A stretch of DNA of 64,000 nucleotides from Mucilaginibacter sp. dw_454 (GCF_018449775.1 NZ_JAAVVB010000003.1:496001-560000); one strand, 5' to 3'. Shown: positions 9,076 through 18,265, numbered from the stretch's first letter. Notes: generated by a model from the letters alone, not told the origin. Made by a program: numbers and translations.

Positions 9076-10065
9076 ATGCAGTTAACCATCATTAAACCGG
9101 GTTTATTGAGCACTGTGCAAGATTTGGGTCGGCGCGGTTACTTGTCGCAGGCGGTGCCGGTTTCGGGGGCGATGGATACGCTGTCCGCCCGCATTGCCAA
9201 CATAGTTTTGGGTAACGACGAAAATGCGGCGGTCATTGAATTTACCTATGCCGATAGTGAATTTAAAGCTGATACCGACCTGTTGATAGCTTATGCGGGT
9301 GAGGGCGCGATTTTAACAATCAACGATCGAAAGCTTCCCGCAGAGCGCCCGGTATTCATCCCCAAAGACAAAGTCATTAAACTGATTAACAGCCACATAG
9401 GCAGCCGCACTTACCTGGCTATTGCCGGTGGCTTTAATGTACCTGAAATTTTGGGTAGCAGGAGTACTTTTATTACTGCCGGTTTTGGCGGGCTGGAAGG
9501 CAGAGCATTGAAAGCGGGTGATGTATTATTAGGTTATGATTTATCCGTTGTTAGTCAAAAAATATTAACACAACTATCAGGTAATGAGGTGTTTTTCACC
9601 AGTTGGAGTATTCCAATCACCCTGTTATTACCAGTTGATAGAAAGCGCATTAGGGTTGTGCCCGCACATGAATTTAACTGGTTTAACGGCCAGGCGGTGG
9701 TTGATTTTTTGAGTGAGCCGTTTACTATTGGCACACAAAGTAACCGCATGGGTTACCAATTGCAAGGGCCTGCCTTGAACCGTTTGGTAAAAGACGAGCT
9801 TTTAAGTACCGCGGTAATGCCCGGCACCATCCAGGTTACCGGCGAGGGTAGTATGATCTTATTAATGGCCGATTGCCAGACTACCGGCGGCTATCCGCGC
9901 ATTGCGCAGGTGGTCGCGGTTGACTTGCCCCTTTGTGCCCAGCTAAAGCCGGGCGATGCCATTTATTTTACAGAGATAACCCAACATGAAGCAGAAATAC
10001 TGTATCTTGAACGTGAACAGGAGCTGCGGCGGCTACAAATGGCTGTTCAATACAAGTTTTTATAA
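9076..10065 (+). CDS. pxpC: 5-oxoprolinase subunit PxpC (AHS2, biotin-dependent carboxyltransferase-like)
   Basis: The 329-aa product fits the AHS2 family length. It opens with TIIKPGLLSTVQDLGRRGY and SQAVPVSGAMD and ends with the conserved TTGGYPRIAQVVAVDLP ... LKPGDAIYF region, as in PxpC and the C-terminal half of urea-amidolyase-type proteins. With PxpB it forms the part of 5-oxoprolinase that phosphorylates or activates the substrate. The ATG follows the pxpB stop with no gap, and pxpA starts 12 nt downstream, so this is one transcript. There is no biotin-attachment sequence, as expected for this family despite its historical name. Confidence 0.94.
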   Translation: MQLTIIKPGLLSTVQDLGRRGYLSQAVPVSGAMDTLSARIANIVLGNDENAAVIEFTYADSEFKADTDLLIAYAGEGAILTINDRKLPAERPVFIPKDKVIKLINSHIGSRTYLAIAGGFNVPEILGSRSTFITAGFGGLEGRALKAGDVLLGYDLSVVSQKILTQLSGNEVFFTSWSIPITLLLPVDRKRIRVVPAHEFNWFNGQAVVDFLSEPFTIGTQSNRMGYQLQGPALNRLVKDELLSTAVMPGTIQVTGEGSMILLMADCQTTGGYPRIAQVVAVDLPLCAQLKPGDAIYFTEITQHEAEILYLEREQELRRLQMAVQYKFL

Positions 10066-10077
10066 AAATCTACATTC

Positions 10078-10839
10078 ATGCAAAGCATCGATTTGAATTG
10101 CGATATGGGCGAAGCGTTTGGTAATTACCCCATGCCCAATGACGATATTTTAATGGACTACATCACCTCGGCCAACATAGCATGCGGCTACCATGCAGGC
10201 GACCCTGACGTGATGCAGCATACTGTGGCCATGGCTATCAAAAAAGGCGTGGCCATAGGTGCCCACCCGGGTCTGCCTGATCTGCAGGGTTTTGGCAGGC
10301 GAGATATGAAGATCTCCGCCAGTGAAGCTTACCAGATGATGCTTTACCAGATTGGGGCGCTTTATGCCTTTGTAAAAGCTGCCGAAGGTAAATTACACCA
10401 TGTGAAGGCCCATGGGGCATTATACAACATGGCTGCAAAGGACCCTGCTTTAGCTAAAGCGATTGTACAAGCAGTGCACGATTTCGACCCATCGTTAATA
10501 TTATACGCTTTGGCCGGCAGCCAGATGATCGAAGCTGCTAAGAAAACAGGCATTGTCACAGCCTCAGAAGTATTTGCCGACCGCACCTACCAGGATGATG
10601 GCTCGCTCACACCTCGTACTCAAAGCAATGCCATGATCGCGGATGAAAGACAAAGCATTGAACAGGTATTGCTGATGGTCAATCATCAACAGGTAATATC
10701 AGTCAACAATAACAAAATCCAGCTCAAGGCCGAAACCCTTTGCCTGCATGGCGACGGTGCACATGCCGTTGAATTTGCCAAAATGATCAACCAAAAATTA
10801 AAAAGCGAAGGCGTAACCGTTAAAGCGCCTGCCGTATAA
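10078..10839 (+). CDS. pxpA: 5-oxoprolinase subunit PxpA (LamB/YcsF family)
   Basis: The 253-aa protein starts with the hallmark IDLNCDMGEAFGNYPMPND and continues with SANIACGYHAGDPDVM and GVAIGAHPGLPDLQGFGRR. These histidines and acids are the family's conserved active-site residues. PxpA works with PxpBC in ATP-dependent hydrolysis of 5-oxoproline, a product of spontaneous glutamine/glutamate cyclisation and of N-terminal pyroglutamate release. Its stop codon is followed immediately by the ATG of the NRAMP-related permease gene. Confidence 0.96.
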   Translation: MQSIDLNCDMGEAFGNYPMPNDDILMDYITSANIACGYHAGDPDVMQHTVAMAIKKGVAIGAHPGLPDLQGFGRRDMKISASEAYQMMLYQIGALYAFVKAAEGKLHHVKAHGALYNMAAKDPALAKAIVQAVHDFDPSLILYALAGSQMIEAAKKTGIVTASEVFADRTYQDDGSLTPRTQSNAMIADERQSIEQVLLMVNHQQVISVNNNKIQLKAETLCLHGDGAHAVEFAKMINQKLKSEGVTVKAPAV

Positions 10840-12021
10840 ATGAAGAAAAAATATAACTGGAGCATTTTACTGGGCGCGGCTTTTTTAATGGCTTCATCAG
10901 CTATCGGCCCGGGTTTTTTAACGCAGACCGCGGTTTTTACCGCGCAGTTGGGTGCAAGCTTCGGTTTTGTGATCTTACTTTCGGTGATATTGGATGCCAT
11001 CGCGCAGCTAAACATTTGGCGTATCATTACTGTAGCCGACAAGCCCGCGCAGGATATTGCCAATATGGTGTTTCCGGGCTTAGGCTATTTTGTATCATTC
11101 CTGGTGTTTTTAGGCGGGATGGCTTTTAACATTGGCAATATAGCAGGTGCAGGACTGGGTTTAAATGTCTTGCTAGGCGTAAGTGTTGGGCAAGGTGCCA
11201 TCATGAGTGCTATTTTGGCCATCGGTATTTTTATTTACAAAGAAGCCGGTAAGGTGATGGACACTTTTGCCAAAACCATGGGTCTGCTCAAAATAGGCCT
11301 GGCGCTGTTTGTGGCCTATATTAGCAAACCGCCATTGATTGAGGCGGCTGTAAGAGCTGTTGCACCAACTCATTTTAGCTTTACCGCGGTGTTGACCATT
11401 GTCGGCGGGACAGTTGGAGGCTATATTACCTTTGCCGGGGCGCATCGCTTATTGGATGCACGTCAAACCGGTAGAGAAAATCTGCCTCAAACTAACAGGG
11501 GCGCTTTGAGCGCAATTGGTTTGGCTTCTTTGATGCGCTTACTATTGTTTATCGCCGCTTTGGGAGTTATTACAGCAGGCGGAAAACTGGATCCGGCTAA
11601 TCCGGCTGCATCGGTATTTCAGTTAGCGGCCGGTCAATTAGGGTATAAGATATTTGGGTTGGTAATGTTTGCAGCCGGGGTATCATCTGTGGTGGGTTCG
11701 GCTTATACTTCGGTGTCGTTTATCAAAAGCTTTCACCCGATGATCTTGAAGTTTAACCGCGAGATCATCATTACCTTTATCGTGATTTCGTGCATTATTT
11801 TTGAGATCATTGGCAAACCGGTTAAGACATTAATAACTGTAGGAGCCATAAACGGCTTTATATTACCCATTGCTTTAGGCGTAATGCTGATAGCCGCTTA
11901 TCGCACCAAAATAATTGCAGATTACCGCCAACCGCTTTTGTTGACGATATTAGGCGTAGCCGTAGTTGGAGTAATGACCTGGATGAGTTGCGGCGCGCTG
12001 ATGCAGATGTTTGGCCATTAA
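10840..12021 (+). CDS. NRAMP-related membrane permease in the 5-oxoprolinase operon (YcsG-like)
   Basis: The 393-aa protein has about eleven hydrophobic helices and NRAMP-like repeats (SAIGPGFLTQTAVF, MAFNIGNIAGAGLGLN, IVGGTVGGYITFAGAHRLLD). The metal-ligand motifs of true NRAMP transporters are changed: the TM1 DPGN position reads IGPG, and the TM6 region has no MPH methionine. With a zero-gap position directly after pxpA, the better guess is a permease for 5-oxoproline or a related small acid rather than a manganese/iron transporter. YcsG-type proteins next to ycsF in Bacillus are the known parallel. Substrate assignment is inference. It sits in the inner membrane. Confidence 0.82.
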   Translation: MKKKYNWSILLGAAFLMASSAIGPGFLTQTAVFTAQLGASFGFVILLSVILDAIAQLNIWRIITVADKPAQDIANMVFPGLGYFVSFLVFLGGMAFNIGNIAGAGLGLNVLLGVSVGQGAIMSAILAIGIFIYKEAGKVMDTFAKTMGLLKIGLALFVAYISKPPLIEAAVRAVAPTHFSFTAVLTIVGGTVGGYITFAGAHRLLDARQTGRENLPQTNRGALSAIGLASLMRLLLFIAALGVITAGGKLDPANPAASVFQLAAGQLGYKIFGLVMFAAGVSSVVGSAYTSVSFIKSFHPMILKFNREIIITFIVISCIIFEIIGKPVKTLITVGAINGFILPIALGVMLIAAYRTKIIADYRQPLLLTILGVAVVGVMTWMSCGALMQMFGH

Positions 12022-12031
12022 TATTTTTGAA

Positions 12032-14599
12032 ATGAAATTAACGTATAAACTGATCTTATTTGCTGTCGCGCTAACGACAGCTGCTCATGCACAACAAACT
12101 AAACCCGTCGCTATCGTGCCGGGGGTATCTTTTGAACTGGCTACTTACAGGGCTTCGGTTATAAGTAATGTGAAGTATACCATGTTTTTTGCAATACCAG
12201 AAAATCGTGTAGACAGCATTTATGGTTCAATGCGAGTGGAATTTGACTTGAAAGATGCCGGCCAGCCTTTACAAATAGATTTTAAACAACCCGCTACCCA
12301 TATCAGGTTTGTGGGAAGAGGAGATGACTGGGGAGTTAAGTATAATTTTCAGGATGAACATATTATTATTGATACTAAATATTTAAAACCCGGACATAAT
12401 CAATTTAGTGTTCAGTTTATAGCTGGCAATGAATCTTTAAATAGGAATGACGATTTCTTGTATGCGCTGTTCGTTCCGGATCGTGCGCGGACGGTGTTTC
12501 CCTGTTTTGATCAACCAGATTTAAAAGCGGTATTTAATCTAAATCTTTTGGTGCCAAAGAGCTGGAAAGTTTTAGCGAATGCCGATATAAAAAGCACCGA
12601 AGCCAGAGGACAGAATATATTTTATTCTTTTAATAAAACTGATAAACTTCCGACTTACCTGTTCTCATTTACTGCTGGTAAATACACCGATGTAAAGCAA
12701 CCGGTAGGCGAGGGCCGCACCGCCGAATTTCTTCACCGTGAGACTGATCCTACTAAGATCAAACTAAGCGTCGATTCGATTTTTAAAGCGCATGCCGATG
12801 CGATTGCTTTCTTAGAAAAATGGACCGGTATTCCGTTCCCGTTCCAAAAGGTAGGTTTTGTGGGGATTCCGGATTTTCAGTTTGGGGGCATGGAGCATCC
12901 CGGCGAGGTGCAGTATAAATCATCTGCTTTATTTTTGGATGATGGCGCTACTAAAGATCAGTTGATCTCGCGCGCTAACGTCATCTCGCACGAAACGGCC
13001 CACATGTGGTTTGGCGATATGGTGACCATGCGCTGGTTCAATGATGTGTGGATGAAGGAAGTGTTTGCCAATTTTATGGCCGATAAGGTTGCCGAAAAAC
13101 TACAGGGGAGTGAGGCTTTCAGTCAGAAGTTTTTGCAGGATCATTACCCGGCCGCGTATGGCGTAGATCGCACGCTGGGCGCCAACCCAATCCGCCAGCA
13201 ACTGGATAATTTGCAGGATGCAGGATCGCTTTACGGCAATATCATCTACCATAAAGCACCCATCATGATGCGCCAGTTGGAGAAACTGATGGGTAAAGAC
13301 AATTTCCAAAAAGGCATTCGCGAATACCTGAAAACGTATGCTTACAGCAATGCTACCTGGAACGATATGATCGGCATCCTGAGCAAATACAGCAAAGCCG
13401 ATTTGTATGCGTGGAACAAGGTTTGGGTAAATCAACCCGGCAGGCCGGTGTTTGATTATGCTGTGAAGCATGCAGGCGGAAAGATCAGGGATTTTAGCTT
13501 GACGCAACACCCTGAAAACGGCGCACCACGTATCTGGCCGCAGGTGTTTACCATAAAACTTCATTATGCCACTTATGATAAGGTACTGGCTGTCAATATG
13601 GATAAACAGAAGATCAGCATCGCGGCAGCAAACGGTTTACCAAAGCCACAATATATTTTGTTTAACGCTGATGGTATGGGTTACGGTTTGTTCCCTACGG
13701 ATAAAAGCATTGATGGTGAGCTCTTCGCGATTAAAAGTCCGCTGGAAAGGGCATCGGCATATATTATTGCCTATGAGAATATGCTGGCCAGCCGCTCTTA
13801 CAAACCGGGCGAACTACTGGCGCTACTGCAAAAGGGCTTGACAATTGAAAAGGATGAAATGAATCTGCGCCTGATTAACGGCTATATCTCAAGTATTTAC
13901 TGGGGCTTTATTAAAACCGGGGACCGCCCTAGATACACTGCTGATTTGGAGCAGCTTTTATGGACGGCCATGGAACAACAAACCGCTCCGAATAACAAAA
14001 AGGTGCTCTTTAAAACTTACCAGGATATTTACCTGAGCCATGCCGCCCAAAGCCGCATTTACCAGATCTGGAAAACGCAGCAGGCACCCGCGGGTATCAA
14101 GTTGACCGAGGATGATTATACCAGCCTGGCGCTGTCTATCGCGCTTAAAACAGACACTGTGACCAGCGTCATCAAACAGCAGCAGGACCGGATTACCAAC
14201 GTCGACCGTAAAAATAGACTTTCATTCCTGATGCCCGCTTTGTCGTTAGATGTTAACGAGCGCGATGCTTTCTTCGCCAGTTTGGGCGATCGTAAAAACC
14301 GACAAAAAGAAGCCTGGGTAACTGTTGCTTTGGCTTATTTGAACCATCCGCTCAGACAGAGTACTTCGATCAAATACCTGCCCAAGAGTTTGGATCTGGT
14401 CGAGGAGATTCAGCGTACCGGCGATGTGTTCTTCCCCCAATCGTGGTTGGCTGCGGTGTTAGGCAGCTATCAAAGCAAGGAAGCCTGGCAGATAGTGGAG
14501 GATTTCCTGAAGGCGCATCCTAACTATAATCCTAAGTTAAAAGACAAGATCTTACAGGCTGCGGATAACCTTTATCGTGCGCAGCGGATAATCAACTAA
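12032..14599 (+). CDS. Secreted M1-family aminopeptidase
   Basis: ATG 12032 gives a clean signal peptide (MKLTYKLILFAVALTTAAHA). A TTG 21 nt upstream would overlap the permease gene and spoil it. The mature protein, of about 835 aa, has the zinc site HETAH (about residue 320) with the downstream glutamate in MKEVFANF, and the exopeptidase motif as FGGMEHPGEV in place of GAMEN. The C-terminal half is a helical repeat region. M1 enzymes remove N-terminal amino acids from peptides in the periplasm or on the surface. It is the last gene of the pxp run, so the operon may couple peptide breakdown with recycling of 5-oxoproline that forms from N-terminal glutamine. Confidence 0.92.
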   Translation: MKLTYKLILFAVALTTAAHAQQTKPVAIVPGVSFELATYRASVISNVKYTMFFAIPENRVDSIYGSMRVEFDLKDAGQPLQIDFKQPATHIRFVGRGDDWGVKYNFQDEHIIIDTKYLKPGHNQFSVQFIAGNESLNRNDDFLYALFVPDRARTVFPCFDQPDLKAVFNLNLLVPKSWKVLANADIKSTEARGQNIFYSFNKTDKLPTYLFSFTAGKYTDVKQPVGEGRTAEFLHRETDPTKIKLSVDSIFKAHADAIAFLEKWTGIPFPFQKVGFVGIPDFQFGGMEHPGEVQYKSSALFLDDGATKDQLISRANVISHETAHMWFGDMVTMRWFNDVWMKEVFANFMADKVAEKLQGSEAFSQKFLQDHYPAAYGVDRTLGANPIRQQLDNLQDAGSLYGNIIYHKAPIMMRQLEKLMGKDNFQKGIREYLKTYAYSNATWNDMIGILSKYSKADLYAWNKVWVNQPGRPVFDYAVKHAGGKIRDFSLTQHPENGAPRIWPQVFTIKLHYATYDKVLAVNMDKQKISIAAANGLPKPQYILFNADGMGYGLFPTDKSIDGELFAIKSPLERASAYIIAYENMLASRSYKPGELLALLQKGLTIEKDEMNLRLINGYISSIYWGFIKTGDRPRYTADLEQLLWTAMEQQTAPNNKKVLFKTYQDIYLSHAAQSRIYQIWKTQQAPAGIKLTEDDYTSLALSIALKTDTVTSVIKQQQDRITNVDRKNRLSFLMPALSLDVNERDAFFASLGDRKNRQKEAWVTVALAYLNHPLRQSTSIKYLPKSLDLVEEIQRTGDVFFPQSWLAAVLGSYQSKEAWQIVEDFLKAHPNYNPKLKDKILQAADNLYRAQRIIN

Positions 14600-14605
14600 G
14601 CAGGC

Positions 14606-14914
14606 TTACCTCTTCCCAACGGCAGGCAGCACCAAAAACTTAACGATGCAATGCGCCAGTAATGATACAGCGCCGGTCACTACCAATATCATCACTTTTT
14701 TAAGAGGTGTGTTAAAGTAATCCAGGAATTGTGATTGGCCGGAACCGGTGTACAATATCGCCATCAGAAAGATTAATGCACCCGTTATCCATAAGGTTAA
14801 ATGCGAGTAAAAATACCTTGAGCTGCCAAACTGCGGGCCGGTAAATGAGGCTATCAATAAGCCAACGTGAGCAATGAAAAACACCACTGCTGCTAATATT
14901 AATACATAAAACAT
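14606..14914 (-). CDS. Small integral membrane protein, unknown function
   Basis: The 102-aa product has about three hydrophobic segments (FYVLILAAVVFFIAHVGLLIA, LTLWITGALIFLMAILY, VMILVVTGAVSLLAHCIV) and ends in the basic VGKR. I recognise no family. It converges with the aminopeptidase gene, 6 nt between stops, and lies downstream of the CopC/YtkA-like gene on the same strand, 143 nt away. That gap holds a short hairpin, AACACAT-N5-ATGTGTT at 14959-14977, so it may be transcribed separately. Composition and codon use look native. Confidence 0.65.
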   Translation of the reverse strand: MFYVLILAAVVFFIAHVGLLIASFTGPQFGSSRYFYSHLTLWITGALIFLMAILYTGSGQSQFLDYFNTPLKKVMILVVTGAVSLLAHCIVKFLVLPAVGKR

Positions 14915-15057
14915 AAGGTCAATTGTTGTGAATTTGACTTTTAATTAAGGTGTAACTAACACATTTTTAATGTGTTGGTGCAGGAAAGGTAATATCTATA
15001 TGCCTAAAGCCAAAAAGGAGTGGCTCAAAAAAAGACCTATAAGTTAGTAAGTAACAA

Positions 15058-16713
15058 CTACTTTACCTCGGCATCAAAAGCACTGTTGATGATTGTGCCG
15101 TTGCGTTTGGCCTGTATCCAAATGCGGTATTTACCCGGTTGCGGGAACGTATACGGGAAGCTGATTTGATGCTGCATGCCACCCATTTCCGTAGGCGTCA
15201 TCGTTGGCATGCCTGCCATGAGTAGCTTATTGCGATCGGCCTCGGTCATGGAGCTTAGATGCGCTACAAAACGGTCTATGCTGTCGGCAAACTCTTTGGG
15301 TTGCGGCAGGTATTTGTCCAATGGCTGATGGAAAGCTATCCTATCCAGCAAAGCCTTTTGCGACCCCATGGAGTAGCTCCCCGCCGGGTGTAGGTGAATG
15401 TAGACTGTACCATCATCTTTCAAGATAACCGCATGGGCTATCATACCCATATAGGGTTCTAATTTCGAGGGCTGGCCATTAGGGTCAAGTATCTCGAAGT
15501 TAAGCTGTGTTAGTTCGTTGGCTCTTAGTTGCTCGCCTGGCTTTTGCATCCAGATGGCTGTTGAGCCATCGCTTAGTTTGGTGGCAACGCCGGGCATGCC
15601 ACAAGTAGCTGCGCCGGTACGGGTAGGCACGTTGTTGTTTACCGGGTTGGTGATGTAGTAGGTGTCGTCAGGGTCGGCCGCAGGGCTGGCATGGTTGGTC
15701 AGGCTGGCTGTGCGAAAGATATGATCTTTGATCTCCAGGGTATCTACGATGGTCTCTGCAAAGCCGCTCAGGCGGGTAATATCGGCATAAACCCAATACT
15801 TGCCCGCGGGTAGATCAGGCATCTTGGCTTCGAAGGTAACCGAATCTATACGATGCGGATGCAGGTGTGCAAACACGTCCAGATCGCCGGCTTTGATCAG
15901 AAACAGGTGCATCAGCTTACCATGATCAGGGATAAGGTAGCTCATTTTACGTGTAACGTTCATGCGCTTGGAGCGGGTCATGTTGTTTAACTGGTTAGTA
16001 TCTATCAACATGCGCAATGCGCCGTTTCCGGCATCAACTGTTGTTTTAGCTTGAAGGGGGTGATATAGAAAGCGCGTGTAGTTCTCGGCTTCTGCAGTCC
16101 ACCACGAGCGACCGCCCCATAGAATCAGCAGTAAGATCATCAAAGCGCTTGTGCCGCCTATAAAGCGGCGGCGGCGGATATGTTGCGTCAACTCTTCGCC
16201 GGCTTCCAACTGGCTGTCGCCTACACTTGAACTGATAATCGTAACCATCAACAATACCAGGAACACAGCCATGGCCAACAGGCCCCAGCCCAAACTGGCG
16301 GGCATGCTTCGCTTAGCTGTTGATATGGCCATAACGGGTACCAATACCGTGCCTCTGCCCTTGGGGCCATCAATGGTTATATCAATACTTGAGGTGCCCA
16401 TGTTCATGAACCAGATCTTGACATCGTAGCGGCCGGGTTGGCTTTCTGATGGTACCGCCACATCGGCGCGCGGTGTGCCGTCGCTGCCTACGGTCCAGTA
16501 AACCGGTTTGGCGTTTACGGTAATGCCTTTGGCCGACTCCTCTAAAAAGACGCTAACCATTGCGGTACCGGGTATCACATCAGGCGGGTTTATGCTGATG
16601 ATAACCTTGTACGGCCCGGCATTGCCCTCGAAAGTTACGCCAGGGCTACCAACGTGCGCATAGCTGCTGCAAGCTGCAAATAGCAGGGCTAAGCAAAGTA
16701 TAAATCTCTTCAT
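15058..16713 (-). CDS. CopC/YtkA-like periplasmic and membrane protein with two HLHP modules
   Basis: The 551-aa protein has a signal peptide that should be cut before a histidine (SSYA|HVGSPG), as in CopC-type proteins, then a CopC/YtkA-like beta-sandwich (about 25-130). Two membrane helices follow (about 143-165 and 187-205). The outer C-terminal part has two related beta-modules, each with HLHP: GKLMHLFLIKAGDLDVFAHL..HP (about 265-275) and YMGMIAHAVIL..YIHLHP (about 430-445). It also has an MPTMTPTEMGGMQHQ methionine/histidine stretch. His and Met clusters of this kind usually bind copper; that is inference here. The gene lies 7 nt after the 400-aa polytopic gene, so the two are very likely a functional pair. 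Confidence 0.75.
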   Translation of the reverse strand: MKRFILCLALLFAACSSYAHVGSPGVTFEGNAGPYKVIISINPPDVIPGTAMVSVFLEESAKGITVNAKPVYWTVGSDGTPRADVAVPSESQPGRYDVKIWFMNMGTSSIDITIDGPKGRGTVLVPVMAISTAKRSMPASLGWGLLAMAVFLVLLMVTIISSSVGDSQLEAGEELTQHIRRRRFIGGTSALMILLLILWGGRSWWTAEAENYTRFLYHPLQAKTTVDAGNGALRMLIDTNQLNNMTRSKRMNVTRKMSYLIPDHGKLMHLFLIKAGDLDVFAHLHPHRIDSVTFEAKMPDLPAGKYWVYADITRLSGFAETIVDTLEIKDHIFRTASLTNHASPAADPDDTYYITNPVNNNVPTRTGAATCGMPGVATKLSDGSTAIWMQKPGEQLRANELTQLNFEILDPNGQPSKLEPYMGMIAHAVILKDDGTVYIHLHPAGSYSMGSQKALLDRIAFHQPLDKYLPQPKEFADSIDRFVAHLSSMTEADRNKLLMAGMPTMTPTEMGGMQHQISFPYTFPQPGKYRIWIQAKRNGTIINSAFDAEVK

Positions 16714-16720
16714 GTGCAGC

Positions 16721-17923
16721 TTAGCGTTTAACTGATTTCATCCAACGGCCCCAGGTTAAGCCAAGCCAGGACGATAGCGTACCCAACAGCATCGCGATAG
16801 CTAAACCCTTAACCAGCACGACGCCTGTATCGGTGGCCCAGGGGGCTATGGTATAGCGGAACTCGTAGTTAGGGTCGGCACCAAAATACCATGAGGTAGT
16901 GCCAAAGAACCAGTTCTGCGCATGCGTAGATGCCAGGAAATCGCCGAACGGCCATTGCACGGCCAATAGCACCAGGGTAAACGTTATGCCTAGTGCCAGT
17001 GCTTTCACAATGGCACTTTGGTTAATGAGGCGGTGGTTAATCAGATCGATAGCCAAAGCCGGGAAGATCATCAACAATGGGAAATGGAAAGGCTGATAAT
17101 GCGTAAAGTGATAATATACCGGCCCCAGTTTAGGTTCGGCATGGAACAATGGCAGTATCCAAACCAGTCCGGCCATCATCACCATATAAACGGCAGCCAT
17201 GCGGGTAGCACCCCATTTGCTGGTTGATGCTTTGGAGATAGCCACCAGGAACAGCGGAAACAAGCCCGAGGCCACCTGGTAGAAGAAGCTTTCGTGCATA
17301 TCGTGCCGGGTAAGGTATTCGGACGCAATGGTGAACAACATCACTAATAAGAAGCCTGATGACAGCATAAAGCAGGTAGCCAATGCCTTGGGCGAGTAGG
17401 TGTTTGCCGATGCTTCGCGGTTTTGCAAAGCCATTACGCTTACCAGGGCGCCAAATTGGATAGTGATCATACCCAATAGTAACACGGTATGTGGCGGCGA
17501 CAGGATCTGCACGTCGAGGCCGAAGGTGTTGTGCCACCAGTCGTCGAACGGGGCAGAGGTAATCATGGTGAAGGCGCCCCAGATGCAGAACAGCGCACCC
17601 AGCGATCCGTAGAAGATGCCCCAGAATCTGATAGATTGCTGCTTTTCGGCCGTCTTACCGGCGAAGGTCAATCGCAATACGTAATAGCCCGAAAAGAGGC
17701 CCGAGGTAACGGCTCCCAGGTAAGTAACCATGTGCGGCGGCGCAAACAGGCCGTCGCGGCCAATGCTCATGTGCCAGGAGATATCCCATATCAACCCTAT
17801 ACAGATACAAAACGAGGCAAAGACTACGGCATACACGTAAATGGGTAATGCACGGGTAGCGGTAGCATTAACAGCCCTGCTTTCGGCAGCGGCTTGCGGT
17901 TGAGTTAAGGCAATAGTGGTCAT
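16721..17923 (-). CDS. Polytopic membrane protein with duplicated WH-G-D-PPH motif
   Basis: The 400-aa protein has about ten predicted membrane helices. Two related motifs stand out: WHMSIGRDGLFAPPH (about residues 50-64) and WHNTFGLDVQILSPPH (about 130-145). Both read W-H-x3-G-x-D-x4/5-P-P-H. A further histidine-rich loop, FHAEPKLGPVYYHFTHYQPFHFP, occurs near residue 265-285. The duplicated motif suggests a two-fold repeat carrying a metal or heme site in the inner membrane. I do not know a named family. It is first in a two-gene unit with the CopC/YtkA-like protein, which supports a copper-related or redox role without proving it. Confidence 0.75.
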   Translation of the reverse strand: MTTIALTQPQAAAESRAVNATATRALPIYVYAVVFASFCICIGLIWDISWHMSIGRDGLFAPPHMVTYLGAVTSGLFSGYYVLRLTFAGKTAEKQQSIRFWGIFYGSLGALFCIWGAFTMITSAPFDDWWHNTFGLDVQILSPPHTVLLLGMITIQFGALVSVMALQNREASANTYSPKALATCFMLSSGFLLVMLFTIASEYLTRHDMHESFFYQVASGLFPLFLVAISKASTSKWGATRMAAVYMVMMAGLVWILPLFHAEPKLGPVYYHFTHYQPFHFPLLMIFPALAIDLINHRLINQSAIVKALALGITFTLVLLAVQWPFGDFLASTHAQNWFFGTTSWYFGADPNYEFRYTIAPWATDTGVVLVKGLAIAMLLGTLSSWLGLTWGRWMKSVKR

Positions 17924-17978
17924 TATCTTAGCGGTTGATCAGTACCGCCTGTGAGCTAAGATGCTAACAGGCATAGCA

Positions 17979-18209
17979 CTAAGGTACACCAAAATAACTA
18001 AACATAAAAGGAGTAGCCTGGAAGCCTAATCCTGGTGACGGGCTGCCCGCTTCGCCTGGGTTTGAGGGTGGTGGCAGCTCTTGTGGTACATCTGGGACCT
18101 CTCTTTGTGGGACCTGTGTTTCGGCCGGGTCGTGCGGTTGTTGTATCTCCGGGCGCTGCGGGTTTACCGGGCGTTCATCGGGTTCGTTGGGCATGGTTTG
18201 CTTTTTCAT
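17979..18209 (-). CDS. Small proline-rich protein, unknown function
   Basis: The 76-aa product begins MKKQTMPNEPDERPVNPQRP and is rich in Pro, Glu and Gln through residue 60, then ends in a short hydrophobic FQATPFMFSYFGVP. It has no transmembrane segment and looks disordered. Short Pro/Glu-rich proteins with this kind of N-terminus are, as far as I recall, common in Sphingobacteriaceae; I know no function. The biased composition and the AT-rich upstream region favour a real gene, but there is no homology proof. Upstream lie TGTTTCAC/GTGAAACA boxes that could act on it. Confidence 0.5.
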   Translation of the reverse strand: MKKQTMPNEPDERPVNPQRPEIQQPHDPAETQVPQREVPDVPQELPPPSNPGEAGSPSPGLGFQATPFMFSYFGVP

Positions 18210-18265
18210 AGTATAGATACAATGATTGAAGCGGGGTATTTGTTTGTCAAATGTGCGTGTTGTTC

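Noticed and set aside
13100..13564. 154-aa minus-strand frame in the aminopeptidase gene
   Set aside because: Antisense to conserved M1 catalytic sequence and without any recognisable domain.
15058..17923. Relation to particulate methane/ammonia monooxygenase subunits
   Set aside because: The His start after signal cleavage and the membrane histidines are reminiscent, but I see no sequence match to PmoA, PmoB or PmoC and no third subunit gene.
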